Made by a program: the position numbers and the translations under genes. Positions 14,830 to 26,567 of a DNA stretch of 62,000 bases are shown piece after piece. The stretch covers positions 9,317,861 through 9,379,860 of the forward strand of contig NC_135564.1 of the NCBI RefSeq assembly GCF_964340395.1, given 5' to 3'. This DNA is from Glandiceps talaboti (taxonomy: Eukaryota > Hemichordata > Enteropneusta > Spengelidae). The notes under the pieces were generated by a model. The model made no database searches. It worked only from the letters and a program-made list of their open reading frames with translations, and was not told the DNA's origin. Positions within the stretch are counted from its first letter, which is position 1, and the number at the start of each line of letters is the position of its first letter.

Positions 14830-15290
14830 GGTAGATAGATATATAAATACATATTTTATAAGTAGATGGACAGGAAGATAGATCGGTAAATAGATAGAGT
14901 GAAGATCGGTTGATACTCAAATAACTATGTATAATAGTGAGATATGTGTATATAATAGTATGTATTATAATATTATATTCATAGATATATAGTGGTAGAT
15001 AGAATGATAGACAAAGACAGACAGCTTGATTGATAGAAGGTAGATAGACAGACAGATATATAGACAGACAGACAGACAGACGGATAGATAGATAGATAGA
15101 TAGATAGATAGACAGGTTGATAGATAGATATATACATGTAGGCAGACATACATGCATATATACATACATAAACACATAGATACATACATAGATACATACA
15201 TGTATATAGATACATAGATACATACATAGATACATACATACATACATACATACATACATACATACATACATACAGATAGATAGCTAGACA
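14830..15290. repeat. (GATA)n/(CAGA)n/(CATA)n composite tetranucleotide region
   Basis: Degenerate GATA and GACA units to about 15135 (pure GATA block at about 15083-15113), then ATAC/CATA units with a pure block at about 15225-15273. The 176- and 124-codon minus-strand frames here are poly-YMCV/YLSI microsatellite reading. Confidence 0.95.
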
Positions 15291-15829
15291 GGTAAATATG
15301 CACGTTTACTAAATAAAAGAATAAAAGCAACCATGACATGACATGAATATGCTAATCAGAAGTAAGTAACGACAAATAAAAACATACACGCCAACGTTTC
15401 TCTTAGATCAATCCTCACGTTAACAGTTAAAATTTTGAGGAAGTGAAAATTATGGTGAAAGACTTTGAAATTTTTGTTTATATTTTATTGACCCATTTAT
15501 TAACATTTCTTCAACAAAAGAGTCCATCTCCTGCATACTGGCAGCCTACTTACAATAAATGTAATTTGAAGACATCTTCACTGAAGTAGATAAGCGTCTA
15601 GATGAAAAGTGACACAATATTAATCAATGACAAGGTCACCACATTTGCATTGGAAGCTGTTTAAAAAGATAATACAAAAAAAGCAATAAAAGAAGTCATT
15701 ACGCCTATACATTTTTCTACCTCAGGATGTTTTATTTCGTCGGAAATTCTGTTCTATCTGTATGAGAAAGGAAATTTAAAGAGTTTAGTTTTAATTTTTT
15801 AATGATGTCGGTTCATGTTGATCACTTGG
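15291..15829. other. AT-rich intergenic sequence
   Basis: Nothing recognised. Confidence 0.5.
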
Positions 15830-16514
15830 GACTTAAGGTAGAATGCACCCGGGGGACCAATGTCTTTGAAAATGAAGTTCTTCAATTTTTTTTAAACCTT
15901 TGCCCCATGATAGCTTATTAGTCGTGGCCTTTTTGAAATGATACACACGCAAAGGAGATTCACCGTCTTTTTCCCCTGCAGAAATCGACAATCTTTTATT
16001 TCGCATAAGTTGAACACAGTGTTCGATGGCCATATTGGAATCTAAAATGGTTCATTGTTTATATTATTTGAAACATTTAAAGCAGTGTGTATGTTGACTC
16101 CCCCCCCCATTGTTTCCTTGATTTGAACTGAGAATGGGTGAAACCTTTCTTGAACAAGGTACCAGTATCCACCAAGCGATGCTCACTGGCACTTTACAAT
16201 AAACACTGCCACAAACAAGCTCTCTCAAAAAGGTATATCTGTAGTGCTGACTTGAAAGTCTCAATACTTAGTGCAGAGCGGACAGTAGTTGGCAGTTGGT
16301 TGCAAAGAATTGTGGCGCCGTAGCTGAAAGACCGATCTCCATATGATTTGAATTTTTGTTTTGGGAACCTTGACTGTTGTGTGATGACTTGATTGAATGC
16401 AAAGATCGTATAGGGTTGTTGAGTACGATAAGACAAGTTGATCAAATTCGCATGAAATATAGTCTTAAAGCCTGAAGGAGAACTACAGCATACTTTGAAT
16501 ATGCATACGATCAC
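15830..16514 (-). mobile_element. CR1/L2-like LINE 3' end, minus strand (copy B)
   Basis: The minus strand from 16514 to 16194 encodes a conserved RT C-terminus: FKSYGDRSFSYGATILCNQL then PTTVRSALSIETFKSALQIY LFERA, with a stop at 16194-16196. The family pattern is YGDRSFS..AP.LWN.LP..VR....ETFKS.LK..LF. The 3' UTR follows toward lower coordinates (TTGTAAAGTGCCAGTGAGCA), then the dispersed block shared with 5490-5660, then an unassigned stretch to about 15830 that also looks repeat-derived. The minus-strand frame at 15833-16033 lies in this non-coding part. The copy is 5'-truncated, with no RT palm seen. Confidence 0.8.
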
Positions 16515-17582
16515 GATTGCAACACTTTGTAATACCTATTTTAAATTTCAGCAAATACAAATGTACACTTTGTATTGGGAACATCCCAGGCATCCTGGGG
16601 GTCTAAAGCAAACTAGCAGTTAACTGTCTTAAAATATAAATTCAGAAAGGGTAGCTTTCTCTGAAGTCTGAATCACGGAAATTATTGCGTGTCAATCGAT
16701 GTAGGTACATTTATTTTCACTTTGCATAAGTGAAAAAAAAATCAATTGAATTTATTTTAACGAGATCTCTTGTGAACACATTTCCAACACACACAGAGCA
16801 AAAATTAACATTACTCAATTACTTGTCTTCCAAAACCAGGAAACAATTTGTCAACGGAAAAAAAGTAAAATTTGTATAATCACAGAAAATTGTGACTGTC
16901 GGCTTTATTCGTCGTTAATGCCGAACTTTGATGGGCTTACATTTTAACACTACTGGGTAACAGATGGAGTCGCTAAAAGGCAAAAACAATCATCATTACA
17001 TTGTCGAATTTCACTCTCAATTCTTTCGCTTTTAACTAGAGGATTTTAATGAAGATGAATGAGGTATTCGGGCCAAAGTGACGACAGTGAGAGGCAAAAA
17101 CGAGGTAATGCTAGTCGGGTAGGATAGTAGTGTGCCCACTCACAAATAAAAGCTTTGAAATCATTTTTCTTCTGAAAGAGGATATTACAAAACATATCTA
17201 GGGGAAATGTCATGTTGGGTTTGGAAGAAAAACACACAAAATGAAATATAAATGAAGCACTTTATCATTCTGGTAAATGTGATTAAAGTTTACACATGCA
17301 TAGAATGATGTAATGGATATAGGTGACTTCAGGACCCGTCTTCGTTGCATGATTATACGCTCGTTTTAGCACATGTTTTACAAGATACACTAGACATGTG
17401 GCATTGTCTTGTAGATATGATTTGAGCATCACGTTGTCAGTATTAGCCCTTCAGGAGAGATGTACAGATTCGATTCAGTGATATCTTTATTGATATAAAC
17501 CATATTGTTGTTAGTTTCTTTTCCCAAGCTATCACTCAATTGTAATTGTGTTAAAACAGGTGTATCAAAACTCTTATACAAC
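16515..17582. other. AT-rich intergenic sequence
   Basis: Nothing recognised. Confidence 0.55.
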
Positions 17583-17615
17583 GAAGACAAGACAAGACAA
17601 GACAAGACAAAAATC
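17583..17615. repeat. (AGACA)n microsatellite
   Basis: Five to six copies of the pentanucleotide GACAA. Confidence 0.9.
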
Positions 17616-17751
17616 AACAAAACAATGGAGACAGTTTTGATTAGAATTCAAGGACACTCGTGGAATAGACTGGCTAGGCTCGATTTGTATTTTTCTAGTC
17701 TCTCGCTCACACGACTGAATTTCCGAGTCACATTCATTGATAAATTTTATA

Positions 17752-17859
17752 TCATTCATTCATACATACATACATACATACATACATTCATTCATTCATT
17801 CTTTCATTCTGCCTGCCTGCCTGCCTGCCTGGCTGCCTGCCTGCCTGTCTGTCTGTCTG
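17752..17859. repeat. Composite (CATA)n(CATT)n(CTGC)n(CTGT)n microsatellite
   Basis: Four consecutive tetranucleotide blocks, each one substitution away from its neighbour or nearly so. Open frames on both strands are repeat artefacts. Confidence 0.95.
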
Positions 17860-18786
17860 GAAAATAATTGCAATTCAATTGAAATCAACTGGCAGCAACA
17901 CACCTTCATTCCACAAAACATACTAAAACCTAGTACTACAAACAGCATTACCACACACACATAGACACACACAGTTACACAGACACACATAGACACACGC
18001 AGACAACACTACAACGTAAACGTAAAAGCAAACAAAAAAACCTCACAATGTCAGACAAAAGGATAAAGGAAAACCAAAACGAAATTAAGTTGCAACCAGT
18101 GTCAGTCAGCAAGATGGATATTAACTCTACCAAAGAAATAATGACATCACTACGTACAACGACAAAATAAAAGAATAAGGGATAACTATGCATAAACAGT
18201 CTAAATTAATGAATTGGAAAGATGAATTGTAGTTGACACGTTTTTATCTACCCAGTGTCCATTTTATCTTAACAACATGCGTCACTTGATGGCAAAACAT
18301 AATGAAAAAGCAATATACTCCATTCTCCACGTGCAAGTAATGAGCGGATATTCCGTCAAAAGGTACGACCACGGAAAAGGTAAGAAATGAGACTGGTTGT
18401 AAAGTGTCTTCCGATTTAATCCGCGTGGGTTTTATTTTAAAAGCGAGAGAGTAACAACGGAAAGCAGACGTGTGATATAGGACACTTTGGTGCATTGTCA
18501 CACAGTGTGTCAATCAAATGAAAAGTATTGAAATTATACTTGGCTTTAACATCAATAAAAGAACAGAAAAAGTGAAATTAATACTGTTGAAGGAAGTGAC
18601 AAGTATCTAATGACACTGATTAGTATTATCTGATCGAATAGGGATGTATTATCAGAACCCATCTAATGCATTATATGCAGAAAATGACCCCTTTCCCTTT
18701 TAATGCAATCGTACATTTACTTCATTATCAAGATAATCGAGATATAATAAAAAACTGTGCAATGCCACTTTGTCGTTGAAAACGAA
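17860..18786. other. Intergenic sequence
   Basis: Short CACA-rich patch at about 17950-18000. Otherwise nothing recognised. Confidence 0.5.
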
Positions 18787-18876
<90 letters not shown>

Positions 18877-18897
18877 TGTGTGTGTGTGTGTGTGTGT
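18787..18897. repeat. (TG)n(GA)n(TG)n composite microsatellite
   Basis: TG block 18787-18804, GA block to 18874, TG block to 18897. The 188-codon minus-strand frame 18700-19266 spans this and the next array and is not a gene. Confidence 0.97.
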
Positions 18898-19081
18898 ATG
18901 TTTGTATAGTATTAAAAGAAAACTAACTTGTATAATTTTTCGCTTCGAAAACTTACAACTGTGGTACAATTTCGGAAGTTTGTAGTAATTTTTAAAAGGT
19001 GGATGTGCGTATAAAAACATTCTTTGTCTATTTAATAAAGCAGTCGTATGAAACAGGAGCAAGTTTTGGGCATATAGGACG

Positions 19082-19082
<1 letters not shown>

Positions 19083-19135
<53 letters not shown>

Positions 19136-19136
19136 G
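19083..19136. repeat. (CA)n(TA)n microsatellite
   Basis: CA block to 19118, then TA block. Confidence 0.96.
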
Positions 19137-19660
19137 GTACAAATAACGATGAAGTAAAACACAGAACGATAGCCCTTTTAGCTGATCGACACACTGGAAC
19201 TGAACAGAGACTATAGGCAGGGGAAGTCGGGCGTCTATGTTTCATCGCGATGTGACAGCCAGGCACTATTATTGACAGGGACTACAAGGTCTACATCACA
19301 TTAACCAAACTATATATAAGCTTTTTTTTAGGTTTCCATAAGTAATTGCATTTCCATATAAAACTAACAGACAGCACATTTATTATCTATACGGCTTATC
19401 ACACCCATCTCTACAACCCATATATAAATCTCATATCTTCATTTTAAGAACAGAATGTCAACAATCTCAAAAAAATCGAAGTAGTGCATTAAGGGAAAGG
19501 GCAAGATACTAAGGGGAGAGATGGAAAGTCTGTAACTTAGTGCATTAAAAGTGGGTGGGGCAGTCTGTAACTAAGTGTATCTTGTTGCTTATTTAAGTCG
19601 TATGTTTTATATTATGATGTTCATTATTTTTATACCACTTTTAATATTGAATCATATTTA

Positions 19661-19663
<3 letters not shown>
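19137..19663. other. Intergenic sequence
   Basis: Nothing recognised. Confidence 0.5.

Positions 19664-19749
<86 letters not shown>
19664..19749. repeat. (CT)43 microsatellite
   Basis: Uninterrupted CT dinucleotide, read as poly-LS in the overlapping frame. Confidence 0.98.
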
Positions 19750-19751
<2 letters not shown>

Positions 19752-20046
19752 CACATGTCATTGTGAATTACCGTAGGCATAATATGATTTTGTGTTGCAT
19801 AATAAACTGATGCTTGCATAAAGTGTAAATAACTATGTTATGTGCTGAGGGAAATGTTTATTTTGTTAATATTTATTTTATTATGTATTTCATGTTATAC
19901 AAAATATATGTAGGCGTTAGGAAAGAAACCAACACACATTTCAAACACCAAACCAACCATCAGGCCACTTTATTGGATCGATGTCATTTAGTTTCCAATA
20001 ATCAAACATTTAAATTAAACACCTGTTTGTAGTTAATTTCGCAATG

Positions 20047-20118
20047 GTACACACACACACCCACACCCACACATCACCTACATCCAGACACCCCCACACC
20101 CACCCACCCACACCACAT
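20047..20118. repeat. Degenerate CA/CCCA-rich tract
   Basis: Imperfect ACAC and CCCAC units, strongly strand-asymmetric in C. Confidence 0.8.
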
Positions 20119-21959
20119 ATAACAATAACATGTAAATCACTAAGTGGCTTCGTTTTGTATCATCTGACCATCACGCATTAACAATTTCACAACCTGAATT
20201 GAAACATTACCAATATAGTTGTTCTTTTGATAGAATCGGTGATTCAAATGCTCAAAATAAATGGAATTGTGCACTCCGTTACGTAATCACAAATGATTCC
20301 ATTACCATAAAGTGTCGGTAAATAGTTTCCCGCATGTATATCATAACATGTACGGAGAATTCGAAAGGTGTATTTTTTTTAGCTCAACATCTCTCTGTAA
20401 TGAACCCCCTATTTCTAACGAAATAACAGATGTACGCATCGTATCGACTTGACTTTATTACAATAAGCCTATATTGCTTCAGGCAAGTTGTATTCCGAAG
20501 TGCAAATTCACGACAAAGTTGAACATGTTGGCAGGAAATCGATACAATTTGATTTAATTGAAACAGACAGCAATGATGCTAGAAATTGAATGCTTGTCTA
20601 TCAATACTGAAATAACAAAAACAAACCTTCATTTGTGTATGAGCATTGAATGCAAACGAGTAAATCACCAAACTTCTTTGGGATTTTCTAGACGAGCTCT
20701 TGCGATGGTAGTATAAAAGACAAGAATTATTTGTAAAGAGTGGATCAAGAGCTTTAAGAAAATATTTACTTATGGATGTTTATAATCATTACTTTAATTC
20801 TTACCTACAAACCAATATCAACAAGGGGCATTGAACGTGGTCTTACCTTAAAGGGACACGAGCCGAGTTTATACTGTTTTGAGCGAGATTTATGATGCGT
20901 ATTTAAAAGTCACTCCTACTATTCTATTTACTGAAGTATATGTAACCGTCACTTACAATTGACTGAACTAAAACCCGGTATTAAGATATAACATATAAAC
21001 GATCTAATGACGTAATTTGTTATACGTATCAAAAAATGCCGAGGAATCCATACTAGGCAATCAATTATTTTAATAAAACCAGAAGGCGATTGTAATGTCA
21101 CAGAAGGCATGCATTGGCATTAATGTTATATGTTTAAGCGAAGTTTTATGTATATATTGTCACTTGAGTAAAAGTTTTAGATAAACTCAGCTTGTGCCAA
21201 ATTCAAGAAAAAATCTTGTTTATTGTTTCTTAAAACAAATTGGTGTACATATACAATCTTTTGACCCTTACTTTATTTGTCACAAAATTGGCAAACATAA
21301 TAGCTAACATATAGTTTATAGTAGGTGTTACAGTTTTGAGTGTAAATGGTTGTAAATGCTGTCAAATCTGTACCACAGTGTGCTAGACGTGAACTATCTG
21401 CATTGGAACACACAGTGTGTACAACTGTGAAGTCACATCAAATGAATGACGTGAACAACATAGAATGACAAGCAATCAATTGGAAGCTTGACCTCTGAAC
21501 TCTGAAATGTACACAACGACGTTCTATCCGCAAGGTCAGCGTATCACACAGCTTGGGGACCATTTACCACTTGGAAATTGTGCCGATCAGTCAAAAACAT
21601 ACGATTTACAATTTTACTTGATCAAAATTGAAAGTCTTTGTGACCACATTAGCTTTTAACACATAACGTGATAAACGGTAGAGTAATAAACCGTGGGAAT
21701 AAACCATTCTGTAAACGCCATTCAGCTGTCAACAACACACTGCTTGAGTAAGAATGAGCAAACCTAAATCACGAGATCGACATTGAACTTGAACTTACAC
21801 TAAACAATCTATGTTTGCAATCATATTTCGAAATCGTTTTGCGACCTTGCGATAAAGTGTGAACTGAAATAACAAGGTGTCACTGCCTTGACCCTGCGTT
21901 TGTTTAGTTTTACTACTGTTTTGTCAAAGTTTACCACACTGATCTTGCTAGTCGGTTTT

Positions 21960-21960
<1 letters not shown>
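20119..21960. other. AT-rich intergenic sequence
   Basis: No gene seen. A TATAAAAG octamer at 20712-20719 is isolated, with no leader or exon signals downstream. Confidence 0.5.
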
Positions 21961-22057
<97 letters not shown>

Positions 22058-22116
22058 CGTCCGTCCGTCCGTCCGTCCGTCCGTCCGTCCGTCCGTCCGT
22101 CTGTCTGTCTGTCTGT
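21961..22116. repeat. (CTGT)23(CCGT)12(CTGT)4 composite microsatellite
   Basis: Three clean blocks: CTGT 21961-22052, CCGT 22053-22100, CTGT 22101-22116. The middle block carries a CpG in each unit. The same block order recurs at 48349-48564. Frames of 131 and 134 codons on the two strands are repeat artefacts. Confidence 0.98.
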
Positions 22117-23554
22117 GCCGTCTTTCATTCCTGTGTCTGTCTTTGTTGTCTATCACTCCTCCCCCTCTTCTTTTGCTCCCTTTTCTCCTTTCGTTTTGTC
22201 TACCTTTATCAACCATGGCTTCTCTGTCCTTGTTTCGTGTTGTCTCTCTCGCTGTCTTTATAGCTTACTTAAAAGCAACAGAAAACTTTTAAAAGCGCAT
22301 ATCTTTCAAAAAATGTCAAGGGATTCGATAAAAAACACTCTAAGTGTTGTTTAAATTTCCATTGCCAATTCGCCGTGAAAGAATACTCTACGTTTGTTTG
22401 TTAAAAAGTAAATTCTCTTCTATTTTTAAAGTACGATTTTGAGAATACTCTTTCTCATTCAGCCGAAGGATGATCGAAATGAAATGATTTGTAGAGCATT
22501 AAATGTCAATTGAAACCATACTTTCTTTATCAATTTAGAGTCGTTCAGTCACATTTGGCAACCAACGTCATACAATTATCAGACGGAGTCCTCAAATGAC
22601 AGTATTTCTGTACATAGGGCTGTGAAACTATTTCACGTTATATCTTTGATGTCCCGAAGAGATGATTTTGAATGCCATCGAGAGGTTCATTTTACACCGA
22701 ATCAACTTTTATTCTATGGGTACGCAGATAGGATTACATTTTTAGCTCGAAATTATATTATTTCTATCTAATGTGCCTGCGGAGAATTCAGAAAATAGTA
22801 AAGCGATACGCTCGCAATCGACGGTCTTGATGAGTTGCGTCCTTAAACACGTTTTTGCCGTGTAAGTTATGGAGGCACGAGTAGACGTCCTCGTTTCTGT
22901 TGTAACAATTGAACGAAAAATTAAGATGACTGCGCCCTTTAGAATTTACATTAGAGTAATTTACACGTTCACATAGTGCACATAGATAACTTGAAACAGT
23001 TCACTGATACATAGGATTGGCGACTTGCAGTCGGTAATGACAATAACCAGTTTGATAATGGATAGCGCTTAGCAATTCCAACCATTTTCTTTCTTAAGAA
23101 TCGTTCAAAATCCTATGGGCAAACCATTACCCTGAATAAAAAAAAACCACTTTAAATTTTCCCATTTCTCCATGATGGTATGTGAAATGATATAGAAATA
23201 CACATAAAAGGATACATTTCTATATACGAGAAATTACTTAATAAAGTGTTGCAAAGAGGAGTGGTTTACTGTTTTGCAAATTATAATGAAAAACCATTTA
23301 AGTTGCCATACTCATGGATGTTTATGTCGACAAATTTCTAGTAAAAAATGCGATTACGTCTGTCAATAAAATAACAACTGACATTGGACCCCCATATTAC
23401 ACTTTGATTGGTATCAAATGGTGACTCTTAAAACATTAAGCATAAACCTAATAATTTGATAATTTCTAGTATTCAACTAAACGTTTTATGTATTCATTTT
23501 ATTCACCATACATTCTACTGTCTTCAACTATAAAATTTCATATTTCTATGTTGT
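22117..23554. other. Intergenic sequence
   Basis: A pyrimidine-rich stretch borders the microsatellite (to about 22260). Otherwise nothing recognised. Confidence 0.5.
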
Positions 23555-23880
23555 GGTTACTGAAATTGCTTTGAAGTAAACAATATATTGACAGGTTGTC
23601 ATAGTTATTTTACACTTTGCCATTCCACTGTTATTTCGACCAATCTCGTTTTAAAATGAGACGCTGATTCGTGAGAATGTTTATGTACTGTTGCTTAAGA
23701 CAAATATTTCACATTTATAAGTCAGAACTCTAAGAGTATCATTCCTGAGATCCTTTGAAGTAAATAATATATTGATGTTTTGTCTGACTGACCTAATTTC
23801 GTCTTTTTTTTGGAGGTTGTAAAAGAGATTCTGTGAGTGCTTACATAATATTGTGTAAGACAAACAATTGACATTAAAGA
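23555..23880. repeat. Diverged tandem duplication, period about 184 bp
   Basis: TTTGAAGTAAA.AATATATTGA occurs at about 23570 and about 23754. Downstream, both copies carry related blocks (CGACCAATCTCGTTTTAAAA versus TGACCTAATTTCGTCTTTTT; GTGAGAATG versus GTGAGTGCT; TAAGACAAA twice). Confidence 0.6.
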
Positions 23881-24741
23881 TTCAAATTCAAAATGTGGGT
23901 AGAAATTAAGACCTCCAAGGGTGTCACCTTTTTTTCACAGACAGCAGCCGAATTTCTGTCCCATTAGTAAGCATGTATGCCAAAAATCAAATGGCTAACA
24001 TTGTCTGCCAAAAACGATATATTATTCATGAATGCGTTAATATCATATACGGTAAGATATGGTGTACCGTTTTTACTTCATAGTTGGTAGTAAAGAAGAA
24101 GCTATTGATGACATAACGGATACTGATGAGTCAACAGCGAGGTCAAAACATTGTAACATATAAAGACTTCTCGGTTTATTATTTTGTGGTTTTAAATGGG
24201 AACATACTCAGCTAATAGAAATACTAGTACTTTATAAATATAATGATCTGATATAATTTGATTACAGAGATGAGAACAAACAAAACTAGTCTTACAAAAC
24301 AACCGAACTACTTTGATAATGTATTTACCAAATCTAAATGTTATCCTTGTAACTGACATGCTGCAAGTCGCACTATAACTGTCTTGGCTTAATAGTCCCC
24401 CTTATTAGAACGTTAGAATGTATGTTTATTGGCGATATCGGCAATGTGTATTTATGTGGAGGATCAGGCAGAGAATTACCGACTCTGAGACCTCTGTGAA
24501 AACATTGTAATAGTATTAACTAATCGGGGAAACTTTTAGATAATTGATGGCGGGAAAAGGACGTTGTTAATTGTGAACTATACGCGTGACTACATAAAAG
24601 ACATATGTAAGTTGTAAATGTATATAACTAACAACAATAAATCTATATAAATTACTCTAACGGATATTCAAACACTGAGATACAGACATTAACACGTACA
24701 AGAGAGCTAAGACAGAGATAAATTTTTATATGTATATATAC

Positions 24742-24743
<2 letters not shown>
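23881..24743. other. AT-rich intergenic sequence
   Basis: Nothing recognised. Confidence 0.5.

Positions 24744-24813
<70 letters not shown>
24744..24813. repeat. (GA)35 microsatellite
   Basis: Uninterrupted GA dinucleotide. Confidence 0.98.
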
Positions 24814-24816
<3 letters not shown>

Positions 24817-25320
24817 CCGCACAGATAGGTGTACCATATAAACCATCGCTAGACAGACATGAGCTTATCAGTTGCAACTTATGGTTTGTATCCTAAATAA
24901 CCATTGAGTAAACGTCAAAGAACAATCAACATGGGAATCCAGGTTTGTCGGTGGATCAATAACAATTAGATTGGAATAGCTTAATTGAATGAGTGTTGTT
25001 CCACAAGAGACAACTAGCTGTTATAAACTACCTTCTTTATATTGATGCAGGTAATGTTACATTAATGTCTGTATTGAACTCCTTGGATAAAAGTAACCCT
25101 TTTATTCAAAAAAAAATGTCTAAGCAGATTTACCTTGTAAATCACAGTGTGTCTTAGAACATAACGTAGTCAGCTAACTGTAACATATTCTGGTAAGCAT
25201 GAATACATAATTGAAGAAAATATTAAGATAGAACTGGTACGAAATTAGGATACATTTTGCCATGATACTAGATAAAACAAAGAGAAACTTGAACTTTCTC
25301 CAATATATAAATATTGTTTT
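24814..25320. other. AT-rich intergenic sequence
   Basis: Nothing recognised. Confidence 0.5.
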
Positions 25321-25402
25321 TATGTATGTATGTATGTATGTATGTATGTATGTATGTATGTATGTATGTATGTATGTATGTATGTATGTGTGAATGTGTG
25401 TA

Positions 25403-25433
<31 letters not shown>

Positions 25434-25448
25434 TGTATGTATGTATGT
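25321..25448. repeat. (TATG)n microsatellite
   Basis: Tetranucleotide array with one GTGTGAATGTGTGTAA interruption at about 25388-25405. The YIHT-rich minus-strand frames are artefacts. Confidence 0.97.
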
Positions 25449-26455
25449 CTATGAAAGGAATGAACAAACATGTTCAAGGCATCACTAGTTGTGTACAATT
25501 ATTACATATATGTATATAATAAATTATCTAAATGAATTTATAACGATAAAGATATAAATAATAAAACGACCGACGATAATACATTGAAAATTCCACTGCT
25601 GGGAACACATTAAATGATTTACAATCGCGATAATTACAAACTTAAATCCATGTGCAAAATGTGTTAAATCCTGCAATTTTAATTCTTATCCTAATGGTCT
25701 CCATAACTATCGATTCATAACAGTCTGGCATTTAGTGTAACACCGCAATGAAACGCGTAGTTATGTTGTTTTTGAAATTAAAAAAACAACAAATGGTATC
25801 AAAGCTAACGAACATTCATTGAGTATTACAAGTAAGAAGCTAACAACAGGGATTGACCAAAACTTTCTGATTATGTAAAGTGACCAAATCATTGGCCTAC
25901 ATTAAAATCTTATTATTATAACCATTTAATGTATCCATGTTTCATTAAAATGTAAAACATTGGATGGGTCAACTAATTCTGACGTCGTGATTTGAACGAC
26001 ATGATTGGAAATTCAAATATTATCCTGCTACGACATTGTTATGTGCCTAATTGAGTAACCTTAGAATTTGATGTTTATCTACAAAACAAACATACTATTG
26101 TCTTTGAATGTATCTCCTTAATTATGTTTTTTCTCGGGTGATCAAGACTACCTCGAACATAACCTGATCAAAGACCCATTGGTAAAGATAGTACTGAATT
26201 CATTTTTATTTAATACTATCAATTATAATGTCCCTTGAGTCCGACTGTTACATTACGTCCTCAAGAGTTTATCTTATTGATTTCAACGTGACGAATGAAT
26301 GCAAGGACAGAGAGTATATAACTGAATATGTATTAACCATGTTTGATTGTAAACACATACAAGTACTGATGCAGTTGCAAAAACATACAGACGCGTACAA
26401 ATACAAACACATACATGCACAAAGAGGCAGATGTACAGACATCTTGACAGATACA
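25449..26455. other. AT-rich intergenic sequence
   Basis: Nothing recognised. Confidence 0.5.
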
Positions 26456-26567
26456 AACAGACACATAGACAGACAGTGAAACAGACAGTTAGACATACAT
26501 ACATACGTACGTACGTACGTACAGACAGACAGACAGACTGACAGACAAACAAATACACACACACAAA
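26456..26567. repeat. Composite (CAGA)n(CATA)n(CGTA)n(CAGA)n(CA)n microsatellite
   Basis: CAGA units, CATA units, an ACGT palindromic block at 26504-26522, CAGA units again and a short CA block. Confidence 0.93.

Noticed and set aside
14741-15339. Minus-strand open frames up to 176 codons (YMCV/YLSI repeats)
   Set aside because: They are GATA/CATA/TA microsatellites read as protein, with no non-repetitive domain.
20712-20719. Isolated TATAAAAG
   Set aside because: No donor site, leader or coding exon follows. Expected by chance in AT-rich DNA.
21821-22292. Open frames of 131 and 134 codons on opposite strands
   Set aside because: They arise from CTGT/CCGT tetranucleotides, which lack stops in several frames.
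24123-24148. CTGATGA motif suggesting another hammerhead
   Set aside because: The following bases do not form stem II and the GAAA core is absent (AAAAC instead).
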